The notes: generated by a model not told the origin, from the letters alone. Shown: positions 7,753 to 17,230, numbered from the stretch's first letter. The stretch: DNA of 64,000 nt from Massilia rubra (GCF_011682065.1 NZ_VUYU01000001.1:310001-374000), one strand, 5' to 3'. Program-made: numbers and translations.

Positions 7753-9248
7753 CCGGCGCGCTGTCGCGCTACGCGTGCATTCCCGCCAGCGTTGCCCTGC
7801 TGTGCGCGAGCGTTCCCGCATTGGCCGCCTCGCACGTATTCCTGATCCAGAATTCCGGCTGGATGGAGCCGTTCTATACCGACCCGGCCTCGCCCTTCAA
7901 GCCGCTGGTGGCCGAGATCATCATGGCCGCCACCGGCCCGGGCGACCCGATGGTGCTGGCCGCCTTTAACCAGAGCCTGCCCGGCGCGCCCTCGCCCAGG
8001 GCGCTGCTCTCGCTCAAGGTCGACCCGGTGCCGACGCGGCGCGAGGTGGTCAAGGCGCTGGCCGCGCTCGAGGTCGCGCACAAGCCGGGTGGCACGGCGC
8101 TGGCCGACACCGACCTCAATGAAGCCGTCGGTTCGGCCATCGGCACGGCGCTCGGCGGCAAGCCGGGCCTGGTGTGGCTGGTCACGAACAACCGCAATAG
8201 CCCGAACAACGACCAGGCCACGGCGCTGCGCAACCGCGATTTTTACCAGTTGATTCACCGTGGCGACGCGATCAGCAAGGCGCTCGCGTTCCCGTTGCAA
8301 ATGCCGGTGCGCGGCGCGCAGTACCGCGCCAATGGGCTGATGGTGTACGTGTTCGCGGTGGGCGCGCAGGGCGCGCGCGAGCTCGATGCGCTGCTGCTGT
8401 CGGGCCGCCTGCAACGCGTCATCACCGAACCGGCCGCGCGCCTGAAACCGCTCGACCGCGACACGCTGCGCCTGGTGCCGCGCAAGGTCAGCGATGCGCC
8501 GGGCGTGGCGTTTTCGATGGCGCCCGGCGGCGTGCTGCACGCCGACGTGGATGCCGGCACGCGCGCCCCGGCCGCAAAAATCGAGTGGAACCTGGAGAAC
8601 ACCATCTACCCCTACACCATCGCCAGCGCCACTCTCGCTGCGCGTTCGGTGCTGGGCGGCGAAAACCGCGCCATCGAACTGGCCAGCACCCAGGTCAGCA
8701 AGCTCGCACCGGGCAAGAGCGCGCCGCTGGCGTCGACCATGCAGCTGCCGGTGACGCAATTGCCGGGCACGTGGTCGCTCAAGGCCGTCACCTCGGCCGG
8801 CTCGGCCTACGTGCTGCCAGGGCGGATCGAACTGCAACTGAGCGAGCAGCGGCTGGAGCTGTCGCAGGATTTCCGCCAGCGCATGGCGACCTTGTTCCCG
8901 GGCGACCCGCTGCCGGATATCTTTACGCCGCCGGCCCAGATCAAGGGCTCGAGCGCCGCGCTGCCGATCGAAGTGCGGGTCCATTACGGCGTCGGCCCGC
9001 TGCTGGCCGCCATCGGCGCGGCGCTGGCGTTGCTGGGCGCCGCCGCTTGGGCCATGCTGGCCATGGCGCGCCCGCGCAAGGCCTACGTGACGGTGGAGGA
9101 TGAATTGCGTACCATGCAGGCGCGCGCCGGCACCGTGCAGCCGATTTACGACAAGGCGGGCAACAAGGTGGCGCAACTGAAAACCACGCTGTTCGGCCAT
9201 CAACTGATCGACCTGCGCGAAGGCGCGCAGGTACGCTTGGGCCGCTAA
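7749..9248 (+). CDS. Secreted vWA-like protein with C-terminal membrane anchor
   Basis: 499 residues if the GTG overlapping the previous stop codon is used; this start gives a proper signal peptide (about 1-27, ending PALAA), whereas longer versions do not. The next segment, HVFLIQNSGWM, sits where a vWA domain has its DxSxS metal site, but the acidic residue is replaced (QNSGW), so metal binding is doubtful. TALADTDLNEAVG and GLVWLVTNN follow in the order expected of a vWA fold. A single membrane helix lies at about residues 414-440 (LLAAIGAALALLG), leaving a 60-residue cytoplasmic tail. Topology: large periplasmic domain, C-terminus inside. It probably contacts the cassette's cytoplasmic proteins. 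Confidence 0.7.
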   Translation: MTGALSRYACIPASVALLCASVPALAASHVFLIQNSGWMEPFYTDPASPFKPLVAEIIMAATGPGDPMVLAAFNQSLPGAPSPRALLSLKVDPVPTRREVVKALAALEVAHKPGGTALADTDLNEAVGSAIGTALGGKPGLVWLVTNNRNSPNNDQATALRNRDFYQLIHRGDAISKALAFPLQMPVRGAQYRANGLMVYVFAVGAQGARELDALLLSGRLQRVITEPAARLKPLDRDTLRLVPRKVSDAPGVAFSMAPGGVLHADVDAGTRAPAAKIEWNLENTIYPYTIASATLAARSVLGGENRAIELASTQVSKLAPGKSAPLASTMQLPVTQLPGTWSLKAVTSAGSAYVLPGRIELQLSEQRLELSQDFRQRMATLFPGDPLPDIFTPPAQIKGSSAALPIEVRVHYGVGPLLAAIGAALALLGAAAWAMLAMARPRKAYVTVEDELRTMQARAGTVQPIYDKAGNKVAQLKTTLFGHQLIDLREGAQVRLGR

Positions 9249-9274
9249 ACTTTTACTCTATCAGGACGATCTTC

Positions 9275-9727
9275 ATGCAAAATCCCCAGGCTCCCGCAAG
9301 CGCACCCGCCGATCCCGGCTTCAAGCTTCCCGGCGACAGCAGCGCGCCTGCCGGACAGGCCGGCAAGGACGCCGACGGCGCCTTGAGCACGCAGGCGCCG
9401 ATCGAAGTGGCGCCCGTGCTTGGCGCGCCCGCAACCGATACCGCCTCGCGCGACCTGGCCATCGGCGGCGCCGTGTTCCTGGTGCTGCTGATCGTGTACT
9501 TTTTCGTGCGTAACGCGTATGTGCACCACCTGGTGGTCAAGCGCGTGGCGCCGTCGACTGCCGGCAGCGCCGGCTGGCTGCTGTTCGTCGGCCTGTCGTT
9601 CGTGAGCGCGGCGGCGGTGCTGGCGGTCATCAACGCGAGTAAATTCCTGACGCTGGCGATCACCGCGCCGCTGGTGGGGATTGGCCTGGTCGCCCTCGGC
9701 GCGGCCCTGTTCGTGGGCCGGCGCTGA
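9275..9727 (+). CDS. Small three-helix membrane protein of the cassette
   Basis: 150 residues. The N-terminal 58 residues are Ala/Pro/Gly-rich and look disordered. Three hydrophobic segments follow: FLVLLIVYFFV, WLLFVGLSFVSAAAVLAVI and LTLAITAPLVGIGLVALGA. No family is recognised. It lies 26 bases after the vWA-like gene and 38 before the tubulin-like gene, same strand, so it is probably co-transcribed and part of a membrane complex. Confidence 0.7.
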   Translation: MQNPQAPASAPADPGFKLPGDSSAPAGQAGKDADGALSTQAPIEVAPVLGAPATDTASRDLAIGGAVFLVLLIVYFFVRNAYVHHLVVKRVAPSTAGSAGWLLFVGLSFVSAAAVLAVINASKFLTLAITAPLVGIGLVALGAALFVGRR

Positions 9728-9765
9728 TCCGCCCCCGCCTCCGACGACCCAATGATTGAAAGACA

Positions 9766-12700
9766 ATGACAATGGCAGAATTTCCCAACACCGGCAGCGC
9801 AGCGGCCAAGGCCGAACTGAAGGTCGACCTGCGGCCCACGCTGTTCATCGGCGCCGGCGGCACCGGCATGGAAGTGATGCTGCGGATTCGCCGCCGCATC
9901 CTGTCGGAGGTCTGGAACCGCCACAACCCGACCCGCGTCGAATCGATCGCGCAGTTCCCGGTCGCGCGCTTCCTGCACTTCGACCTCGATAACAACGCCA
10001 TCATCGACGAAGGAAAATCGCAGCGCACCGACCCGTGGTACGAGCTGGTCAAGCTGGGCGACGACGAGCGCCTGGTCGAGTCGCTCGACCTGCCCCAGTA
10101 TCACGAGTCCGACGACAGCCTGGCGCGCTTTCCGCTGATCGAAAACTGGATGCCGCTGCGGCCTAAAAAACTGCGCTCGCTCGGGATCGATCCGTCCAAG
10201 GGCGCGGGCCAGATCCGCGCGCTGGCGCGCCTGTACCTGTTCGATAAATATCCCAAGCTGCGCGGACGCATCAAGGGTGCCCTCAATTTCTTGAGCAGCA
10301 ACGCCGGCAACGAGCGCAAGGAAACCTACCAGCGCCTGGGGCTCCAGGTCGATACGTCCAAGTTCCGCATCGTCGTCATCGCCTCGTGCGCGGGCGGCAC
10401 GGGCGCCGGCAGCGCCATCGACCTGGGCTGGATTTCCAAGGCCATCGCGCGCCAGGAAGTGTCCGACAACCAGGTCGACCTGGTCCTGTTCATGCCGTCC
10501 GGTTTCGCCAAGGCCAACAAGGAGCGCACCGAGGCCAACGCCTACGCCACCCTGATGGAACTCGAGACGACCATGCGCGACATGAACGCGCAAGTCCGTT
10601 GGGCCGAACCGGACAACCTGGTCGGCAAGGGCGCGCCCTTCGACGATGTGTATTTCGTCGATACCGCCAACCTGGCCAACAAGGCCACCAGCGACGTCAA
10701 GGATGTCTACCAGATGGTGGCCGACACCCTGTTCGAAGACTTCGCGTCGGCCGATTTTGCCAACCGCAAGCGCTCGATCGCGGTCAACCAACAGCAGCAC
10801 AAGCTCGGGCCGTTCAACCCGCGCGTGCCGGAACAGCGCTTCGGCGACATGCGCCTGTCGTACTCCAAGGTGTATTCGGCCTTCGGCCAGGCGGTGCTCG
10901 ACACCCAGCAAAGCCTGCGCGACGATATCCGCGCCTACGAACTGGCCGCGCTGATGGTCAAGGCCTTCTTCGGCCTGGCGGGCAGCGACGGCGTGGCGGC
11001 GCGCCGCGCGGGCGATCAGGAACGCGACGTCTTCATGCGCGAGCAGATGTCGATGAGCGAGCATCCGTTCGACGAATTCCCCGACTTCAAAAAGGGCACG
11101 GTCGACCTGACCCCGTTCCAGGAATACGCGCTGACCGACCAGCTGCTGATGGACAAGGACCAGCGCTCGCTGCTGGAACGGGTCGAGAGCAAGGTGCAGC
11201 TGGAGATGGACCGCATCATGGCCTCGTACGACCTGGGCGTGTGGCGCGAAAAAGTGGCCGAGCTGCTGCCGCACCTGGAGCGCGACGCCATCCGCGAAGC
11301 CGGCGCCACCGCCGAAACGAGCGAAGACCGCATCAAGCGCCATACTTCCGAGCTGACCACGCGCCTCAAGGGCCGCGCGCGCACCCAGTTGTACGCGCTG
11401 CTGGACGATCGCAAGCAGGGCGGCCTGGAATTCGTGCTCTCGCTGCTGGAACAGATCAAGGCGCGCCTGCTGCAGCGCGACCTGGGCAACGCCGAACGCA
11501 ATGGCAAGCGCTATCGCGACATCCGCGACGCGCTGCGCACGCGCCAGGTCGAGGAGTCGCTCGGTAACCTGTCGCAGGCGGCCAGCCGCCTGTTCGGCAA
11601 GGATGCGCAGGCGCGCGAAGTAATGGCCCACCTCAAGCGCGACATTGCCGACTACCTGCGTTTCCACCTGCTGGCGGTGGCGGCGGGCCAGTCGATCGAG
11701 GTCATGCGCACCATGTCATCCTGGCTGGGCGACCCGCAAAGCACCGATGAACAGGGGCAGCCCGTGTGGAGCGGCATCGCCGGCGAATTCCAGGAGGGAC
11801 GCCGCTGCGTGCAGGCCATGCTCGGCGCGGTCGACCAGCGCATCGACCAGCTGCGCGCCGACGCGCGCCACGAACACGCGACCTACATCAAGCTGGCCAG
11901 CGACATCCTGCCCGACCCGGTGGCACTGAGCGGCGACATCCACGCCTGGAGCGAGGAAGTGTTGCTCGAATTCGGCGGCTCGGCGCGCCTGTTCCCGCAA
12001 CTGGGCGACGAAAAACTGCGCGCCAGCCTGCTGCTCAAACTGTTCCGCCGCGCCCAGACCCAGCTCAGCGTGGAAGAACTGGACGACGCCGAACCCGTCG
12101 ATCCCCTGCTCGAACGCCTCGGCGCCATGTCCCCGCAGGAGCGCGCGCGCATTTTCGGCGAGTGGCTCAAAAGCGCCATGCCGTGGATGAACGCGCGCTT
12201 TTCCGCCGAGTTCACGCCCAGGGCCGACCAGTTCAAGTGCTTCATCGGCGTGGGCGACGTCAATGCCTGGCGCCTGATGGAGACCGAAATTCGCGCCGCC
12301 GTGCCGGCCGGTTCCTTCCATGGCGACCTGGTTTCGGTGGTCAACACCGGCATTAGCGGCAAGGCGGTGTGCTACATCGAGCTGTCGGGCTTTCCGATGA
12401 CGGTGCTGCGCGGCCTGCCGACCTGGCGCACCTCGTACCAGATCGAAAACCCCAAGATTCCGACCCACCTGCATTTCGACGCGACGCGCTTTCGCCATCC
12501 GATTTCGCCGTCGATGGATGAACTGAACCGCCTGGCCGACGATTACGAGTGGTTCTTGCAGGCCAACGCGCTTGGCGTGATCCGCCGCAAGAGCGATCTG
12601 GCCGACCGCGAAGCGTCGTTCCAGCCACGCGGGCAGTACCTGTTCGAAGTCGAACCGGGTTCCGGCGAGTGGCTCCAGATCGGCAACGAGTTCGCGATCC

Positions 12701-13386
12701 GCTCCAACGGCCTGCCGCCGTACTACCGCGAGCAGGTGATCGCCGCCGTGCAGCAGCGCCTGGCCAGGCTGGGACCGAACCAGTTCACCATGCTGGCGAC
12801 CCTGATGCGCCACTTCCAGCAGCGCGTGTATGAACCGAAGCTCGAAGTCGATGAAACCGGCGCCCAGCTGCCGTCGCCATCGCTGCCGAACATCACCGCG
12901 CGCCGCCTGTACGAAGAGTGGTTCAAGCGCGCACGCGCCATGAATCCGGCGCTGGCGCAGCGCGATATCGACGCCGCCGGCGCTTCGCTGGCCGAGTGGA
13001 CCGAACCGGTGCCCGGTTCGGCCAGCGACGCCTACGCGTGGGAAGTGGAAAAGTCGGTCGACAAGCGCGCCATTCGCGCGGCCTTCCTGGCCAGCGAGCC
13101 CGAGGCGGCGCAGGCGCTGGCCGCGCGCGCGCTGGCGCCGCCGCCGCAGGCAGCGGGCGCGCGCTATAAACTGTTCCTCAACGGCGCGCAGCAGGGACCG
13201 TTTTCGATTGACGAGATCGCGCTGCGCATCGCTCGCGCGGAAGCCGGGCCGCAGACCAAGGTCTGGAACATGCAGTGGAATCCCAAGGCCGACAAGTGGA
13301 AGAGCGCGGGCGAACTGCCGGAGCTGGCCTCCTTGTTCGACGATGCCATCCCGGACCCCGACAACGACATACCCGATCCGGACTGA
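9766..13386 (+). CDS. Large tubulin-like (Tubulin_2-type) protein with C-terminal GYF_2 domain
   Basis: 1206 residues, cytoplasmic. The N-terminal 330 residues resemble the tubulin/FtsZ GTPase fold: TLFIGAGGTGMEV (GAGGTG at 29-34) matches the first nucleotide loop, and CAGGTGAGSAIDLG (GGTGAGS at 210-216) matches the tubulin signature GGGTG(T/S)G. Residues 400-760 are helix-rich with long charged stretches (DDRKQGGLEFVLSLLEQI). At about 1132-1190 a GYF_2-type domain (YKLFLNGAQQGPFSIDEI...W) follows an Ala/Pro linker. GYF_2 domains generally bind proline-rich peptides, and the next gene encodes a long proline-rich stretch. GTP-dependent polymer formation is possible but inferred. Start: ATG 9766; ATG 9772 is also possible. 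Confidence 0.8.
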   Translation: MTMAEFPNTGSAAAKAELKVDLRPTLFIGAGGTGMEVMLRIRRRILSEVWNRHNPTRVESIAQFPVARFLHFDLDNNAIIDEGKSQRTDPWYELVKLGDDERLVESLDLPQYHESDDSLARFPLIENWMPLRPKKLRSLGIDPSKGAGQIRALARLYLFDKYPKLRGRIKGALNFLSSNAGNERKETYQRLGLQVDTSKFRIVVIASCAGGTGAGSAIDLGWISKAIARQEVSDNQVDLVLFMPSGFAKANKERTEANAYATLMELETTMRDMNAQVRWAEPDNLVGKGAPFDDVYFVDTANLANKATSDVKDVYQMVADTLFEDFASADFANRKRSIAVNQQQHKLGPFNPRVPEQRFGDMRLSYSKVYSAFGQAVLDTQQSLRDDIRAYELAALMVKAFFGLAGSDGVAARRAGDQERDVFMREQMSMSEHPFDEFPDFKKGTVDLTPFQEYALTDQLLMDKDQRSLLERVESKVQLEMDRIMASYDLGVWREKVAELLPHLERDAIREAGATAETSEDRIKRHTSELTTRLKGRARTQLYALLDDRKQGGLEFVLSLLEQIKARLLQRDLGNAERNGKRYRDIRDALRTRQVEESLGNLSQAASRLFGKDAQAREVMAHLKRDIADYLRFHLLAVAAGQSIEVMRTMSSWLGDPQSTDEQGQPVWSGIAGEFQEGRRCVQAMLGAVDQRIDQLRADARHEHATYIKLASDILPDPVALSGDIHAWSEEVLLEFGGSARLFPQLGDEKLRASLLLKLFRRAQTQLSVEELDDAEPVDPLLERLGAMSPQERARIFGEWLKSAMPWMNARFSAEFTPRADQFKCFIGVGDVNAWRLMETEIRAAVPAGSFHGDLVSVVNTGISGKAVCYIELSGFPMTVLRGLPTWRTSYQIENPKIPTHLHFDATRFRHPISPSMDELNRLADDYEWFLQANALGVIRRKSDLADREASFQPRGQYLFEVEPGSGEWLQIGNEFAIRSNGLPPYYREQVIAAVQQRLARLGPNQFTMLATLMRHFQQRVYEPKLEVDETGAQLPSPSLPNITARRLYEEWFKRARAMNPALAQRDIDAAGASLAEWTEPVPGSASDAYAWEVEKSVDKRAIRAAFLASEPEAAQALAARALAPPPQAAGARYKLFLNGAQQGPFSIDEIALRIARAEAGPQTKVWNMQWNPKADKWKSAGELPELASLFDDAIPDPDNDIPDPD

Positions 13387-13390
13387 CGCC

Positions 13391-14317
13391 ATGAACCTGC
13401 AAGACCAAGTGATCTACCGCTGCATCCACGCCGCCTGCGCGCGCCCGATGCCGCGCCGGGTCGATTTTTGCCCGTACTGCGGCACCGCCCAGCACGAGGG
13501 CGCGTTGCGGCCGGCCTCCGCCGCCGTGAGCGAGCCTGTGCCCGCGCCCGCGCCGCCCGTGGCGGCCTACGTCGCGCCAGCGGTCGAAGCGCCGGCGTTC
13601 GTGCAGGAAGTGCCGATTGCACCGGCCAGGCCCGGCCCCGCCGCCGCTCCGCCTCCGCCGCCGCCGATCCCTGGTCCGGCCGCCGCCGCCGTCCCTCCGG
13701 CCCCGCCCAAAGCCGTGCCGCGCGCCGCACCCTCCGGGCCGGCGCTGCGCAAACCGATCCGCCTGCGTTACTGGCTGATGGCGCTCGCCGTCCTGGCCGG
13801 CATCTGGTTCATGGCCAGGCCCGAGCCGAAGAAGTTCGAGGCGCGCATCGAGCAGGCGATTTTGCAGGCCGAGGATTGCAATATCAAGGAGGCCAGGGCC
13901 GAACTGGACGCGCTCAGGCGCGACAAGGCCAGCGAGGCCCAGCTTGACCGCCTGCAGTCGTCGATCGGCGCGGCCGCCAGTGCCTGCGAGCGCAAACGCA
14001 CGCGCGGCGCCAAGGCCAAGAGCGCACCCAAACGCGACACGCCGGCCGTGCCGGTCAAACCCGAGGCGCCGGTGGTGGAACGGCCTGTGATCGAACGCCC
14101 GGCCGGCCAGTCGGCGCGCAACCTGATCGCCGAAGCGGAGCGTGAACTGGCGCAGGGCAATTACAAGGCCGCCTCCGACAAGCTGGAAACCTGCATCGCC
14201 ATGGTCGACGGCAGCCGCGAATGCGCCGCCTTCAAAAAGCACGCCGACCGCCTGCTCACGGACATGCGCCATTGCGTGGGGGCGGGACGCGAGTGGATTA
14301 ACGACCGCTGCATGTAA
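13391..14317 (+). CDS. Zinc-ribbon, proline-rich, single-pass membrane protein
   Basis: 308 residues from ATG 13391, 4 bases after the tubulin-like gene. Cys11, Cys16, Cys27 and Cys30 form a zinc ribbon. Residues 50-112 are very rich in Pro and Ala, including a run of six prolines. A membrane helix lies at 127-142 (WLMALAVLAGIWF), followed by a charged helical domain with a TPR-like repeat (AEAERELAQGNYKAASDKL) and four cysteines near the end. Expected topology: ribbon and proline-rich arm in the cytoplasm, C-terminal domain in the periplasm. The proline arm is a plausible ligand for the GYF_2 domain of the preceding protein. It ends the cassette. Confidence 0.75.
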   Translation: MNLQDQVIYRCIHAACARPMPRRVDFCPYCGTAQHEGALRPASAAVSEPVPAPAPPVAAYVAPAVEAPAFVQEVPIAPARPGPAAAPPPPPPIPGPAAAAVPPAPPKAVPRAAPSGPALRKPIRLRYWLMALAVLAGIWFMARPEPKKFEARIEQAILQAEDCNIKEARAELDALRRDKASEAQLDRLQSSIGAAASACERKRTRGAKAKSAPKRDTPAVPVKPEAPVVERPVIERPAGQSARNLIAEAERELAQGNYKAASDKLETCIAMVDGSRECAAFKKHADRLLTDMRHCVGAGREWINDRCM

Positions 14318-14446
14318 GTACAACTCAGGTGCGCAGCGCGTGGCAACTCGTCAGACATGTATCTTTTTTGTAAAGATTGCCAAAGTTCTTGCAGAAATGT
14401 TGCTTCTTGGTCTACGATCACGTTTTCCACTTCACCGGAGACGTCG

Positions 14447-14854
14447 ATGGCGCTCAGCAGAATTTTCCCATCGCTGGCGCTGGCCTGCGGTGCAGCATCG
14501 GTGCAAGCTGCCAGCTTCGATTGCGTCACGCCCGAGTTTCCCGACAAATCGGTATCGATCCAGGCCGCGCGCCGCGTCGACGACCAGGTGCGCGCGTGGG
14601 AAAAATGCTATGCCCAGTTCCGCGCGCGCCAGTGGAGCATCGATGCCGCGCGCCAGAACGATGAAGTGGCGGCCGGCGTGGAACGCTGGGTGACGCTCGC
14701 GCGTACGCCAGGGGCGGCGGGCGGTGCCAACGCCGCCAGCGCGCGGGCGCGCGGCGCCGATGCGCCGGCCAGGGTCGCACGCGGCAAACGCGATAACCAG
14801 GTCATGCGCTTCGTTGAACAGGTCCCGGTCGAATACGCGGTCGAACTGCGCTGA
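14447..14854 (+). CDS. Hypothetical secreted protein
   Basis: 135 residues from ATG 14447, preceded by CCGGAGA. A signal peptide ends near VQAAS (about residue 22). The mature part has two cysteines (in FDCVTPEF and EKCYAQF), which could pair, and a helix (AARRVDDQVRAWEKCYAQF). The C-terminal third is Ala/Arg-rich. I do not recognise a family. It lies 129 bases after the tubulin-like cassette on the same strand and may or may not belong to it. It converges on the molybdopterin oxidoreductase gene. Confidence 0.6.
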   Translation: MALSRIFPSLALACGAASVQAASFDCVTPEFPDKSVSIQAARRVDDQVRAWEKCYAQFRARQWSIDAARQNDEVAAGVERWVTLARTPGAAGGANAASARARGADAPARVARGKRDNQVMRFVEQVPVEYAVELR

Positions 14855-14866
14855 GCGCAGGCGACT

Positions 14867-17110
14867 TCACAGCAGCGGGCGCATCTCGATTGCAATTCCC
14901 GACAGGACCGCGTTGCCCGACAAGGGGTCGCGCAGGTTCTCGTCCAACAGCGCGTTCAGGTTCACCCCCGGCCGTTCGGCCGCCACCCGCATGTGCGTGC
15001 CTTCCAGGTTGTGGCCCCAGCCATGCGGCAGGCTGACCACGCCCGGCATCATCTGCGCCGATATCTCCACCTGCGCCTCGATCATCCGTTCGCCATTGCG
15101 GATCTGCGCCATGGCGCCATCGACCAGGCCAAGGCGGGTCGCGTCAAGCGGATGGACCAGCGCCGTGCAGCGGTAGGCGCCCTTGGCCAGCACCGGCAGG
15201 TTGTGCATCCAGCTGTTGTTCGAGCGTAGCTGGCGGCGCCCGACGATGACCAGTTCCGGCGCCGGCGCGCGCAGGTCGTCCCTGGCGCGCGCCAGGTCGT
15301 CGAGCAGCAGCTGCGGCGCCAGTTCGATCTTGCCCGACGGCGTGCGCAGCGCTTCCGGAATGCGGCTGGTCATCGGCCCCAGGTCGATGCCGGACGGCGC
15401 CGCCTTCAGGCGCGCCAGGGTCAGCCCGTCCGGATGTTTGCCGAACTGGTCGCCGTACGGGCCGCTGCGCAGCGCCAGGTCGAGCATGCGTTCGGCGCCG
15501 CGCGCGCTACCCAGGGCCGCCATCAGCGCGGGCGCCGCCGCACCGGCCGCGCGCGCCAGGTCTTCCTGCATATGCTCGTCGTCGAGCGCGTCGATGTCGG
15601 CCGCCGCGCCCAGTCCTTTGACGATGGCGGCGATGCGCATCATGCTTTGCCATTCGTGCGGCTGGTCCGGCGCGCGCGCCAGCACCGGGGCGCTGAAGCG
15701 GGCGTGATTGCGGTGCGAGAACTGGGTGAAGCTGACGTCGTAATGCGCGTCCTCCAGCGGCGAAACGCCCGGCAGGATCACGTCGGCGTGGCGCGAGGTT
15801 TCATTCAGATAGATATCGAGGCTGACCATGAAGTCGAGCCCGTCGAGCGCACGGGCCAGGCGCGCCCCGTTTGGCGCCGACAGCACCGGATTGGCGGCAA
15901 TGGCGATGAGCGCGCGTACCTGGCCGGGGCCGGGCGTGTCGATTTCTTCGGCCAGGCAGGTCACCGGCAGTTCGCCCGACACTTCGGCCGCACCCGAGAC
16001 GCGCGAGCGATAGCGCCCCGTGACCACGCCGCGCCCGATACCCGGCGCGCCGCGCGTGTTGGCCGAAAACGCGGCCGCTTTCGGGAACATGGCGCCGCCT
16101 TCCTGGTCCAGGTGCCCGGTCAGCACGTTGATCGCATCGATCAGCCATGAACACAAGGTGCCGAATTGCTGGGTGCATGTGCCGATGCGGCCGTAGATGG
16201 CCGCGCGCGGGGTGTTGGCCAGGCTGCGCGCCAGCTGGCGCATGGTGGCCGCCTCGATGCCGCAGCGCGCCGCCACCAGTTCGGGCGCGTACTCGCGCAC
16301 CGCCGCCTCCAACTGTTCCAGGCCCACGGTGTGTTCAGCCAGCCGGCCAAGGCGCACCAGTCGTTCGTCGAACAGCGCGTGCGCGATCCCCAGCAAAAAG
16401 AAGACATCGGCGCCGGGGCGGATGAAGTGGTGGGCGTCGGCCACGTCGGCCGTTTCGGTGCGGCGCGGATCGACCACGACCAGCTGGCCGCCGCGCGCGC
16501 GCAGGGCCTTGGCCTTGCCGCGAAAGTCCGGCACGGTCCACAGGCTGCCGTTCGAGACCATCGGGTTGGCGCCCAGGATGAGCAGAAAGTCGCAGCGCTC
16601 GATATCCGGCACCGGCACCGACAGCCAGCTGCCGAACATCAATCCGACCGAGAGCATCTTCGGCACCTGGTCCACGCTCGACGCCGAGAACATATTGCGC
16701 GTGCCGAGCGCGCGCGCCAGGCGCGGGAAGTACAGCAGCAGGCTCATTTTGTGCGACACCGGGTTGCCCAGCACCGTGGCCACGGCGTTGGCGCCGCCGG
16801 CGGCGATGACCGGCGGCAGGCGGCGTTCGATTTCGGCGTAGGCCTGATCCCAGGTGGCTGGTTCAAAGACGCCATTGCGCTTGATCAGCGGCGTGCGCAG
16901 GCGGTCGGGATCGTCGTGCAGGTCTTTCAGGCCGATCGCCTTGGGACACAAAAAGCCATGCGAGAACACGTCGTTGGCGTCGCCGCGGATGCGCACCACC
17001 TTGTTCTCTTCGAGGTCGAGTTCAAGCCCGCAGCAAGCTTCGCAAAACGGGCAAATGCGGTGCGCGCCGGTGGCGGGCACGGCGGTAGGCGGGGAGGCGG
17101 ACAAGGTCAT
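14867..17110 (-). CDS. Molybdopterin-dependent oxidoreductase, catalytic subunit
   Basis: 747 residues from ATG 17110 (GGAAAG 10 bases upstream; a GTG three codons earlier is possible). The N-terminus has an iron-sulfur motif, CPFCEACCG...LCPKA, for one [4Fe-4S] cluster. It is followed by molybdopterin-guanine-dinucleotide motifs typical of the DMSO-reductase family (ILGANPMVSNG, VVDPRRTETADVAD, NETSRHADVILPG) and a C-terminal molydopterin-binding domain (NNSWMHNLP, HGWGHNLEG). No twin-arginine signal is seen, so it is probably cytoplasmic. At the position where formate dehydrogenases carry Cys or Sec I see Ser/Asp-type residues (ASSVDQVP), so the Mo ligand is unclear. No electron-transfer partner is adjacent; the substrate is unknown. 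Confidence 0.8.
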   Translation of the reverse strand: MTLSASPPTAVPATGAHRICPFCEACCGLELDLEENKVVRIRGDANDVFSHGFLCPKAIGLKDLHDDPDRLRTPLIKRNGVFEPATWDQAYAEIERRLPPVIAAGGANAVATVLGNPVSHKMSLLLYFPRLARALGTRNMFSASSVDQVPKMLSVGLMFGSWLSVPVPDIERCDFLLILGANPMVSNGSLWTVPDFRGKAKALRARGGQLVVVDPRRTETADVADAHHFIRPGADVFFLLGIAHALFDERLVRLGRLAEHTVGLEQLEAAVREYAPELVAARCGIEAATMRQLARSLANTPRAAIYGRIGTCTQQFGTLCSWLIDAINVLTGHLDQEGGAMFPKAAAFSANTRGAPGIGRGVVTGRYRSRVSGAAEVSGELPVTCLAEEIDTPGPGQVRALIAIAANPVLSAPNGARLARALDGLDFMVSLDIYLNETSRHADVILPGVSPLEDAHYDVSFTQFSHRNHARFSAPVLARAPDQPHEWQSMMRIAAIVKGLGAAADIDALDDEHMQEDLARAAGAAAPALMAALGSARGAERMLDLALRSGPYGDQFGKHPDGLTLARLKAAPSGIDLGPMTSRIPEALRTPSGKIELAPQLLLDDLARARDDLRAPAPELVIVGRRQLRSNNSWMHNLPVLAKGAYRCTALVHPLDATRLGLVDGAMAQIRNGERMIEAQVEISAQMMPGVVSLPHGWGHNLEGTHMRVAAERPGVNLNALLDENLRDPLSGNAVLSGIAIEMRPLL

Positions 17111-17230
17111 GGCGAGCACTTTCCAAAAAATCGAACGGTCGTGCGATTGTGTGCATTCGGCGCCCGACTGTCAACCGAAATGTCGGGCGCCGGTGTATGC
17201 TACTGAGCAACAACAACCGTAGGGGAAATC

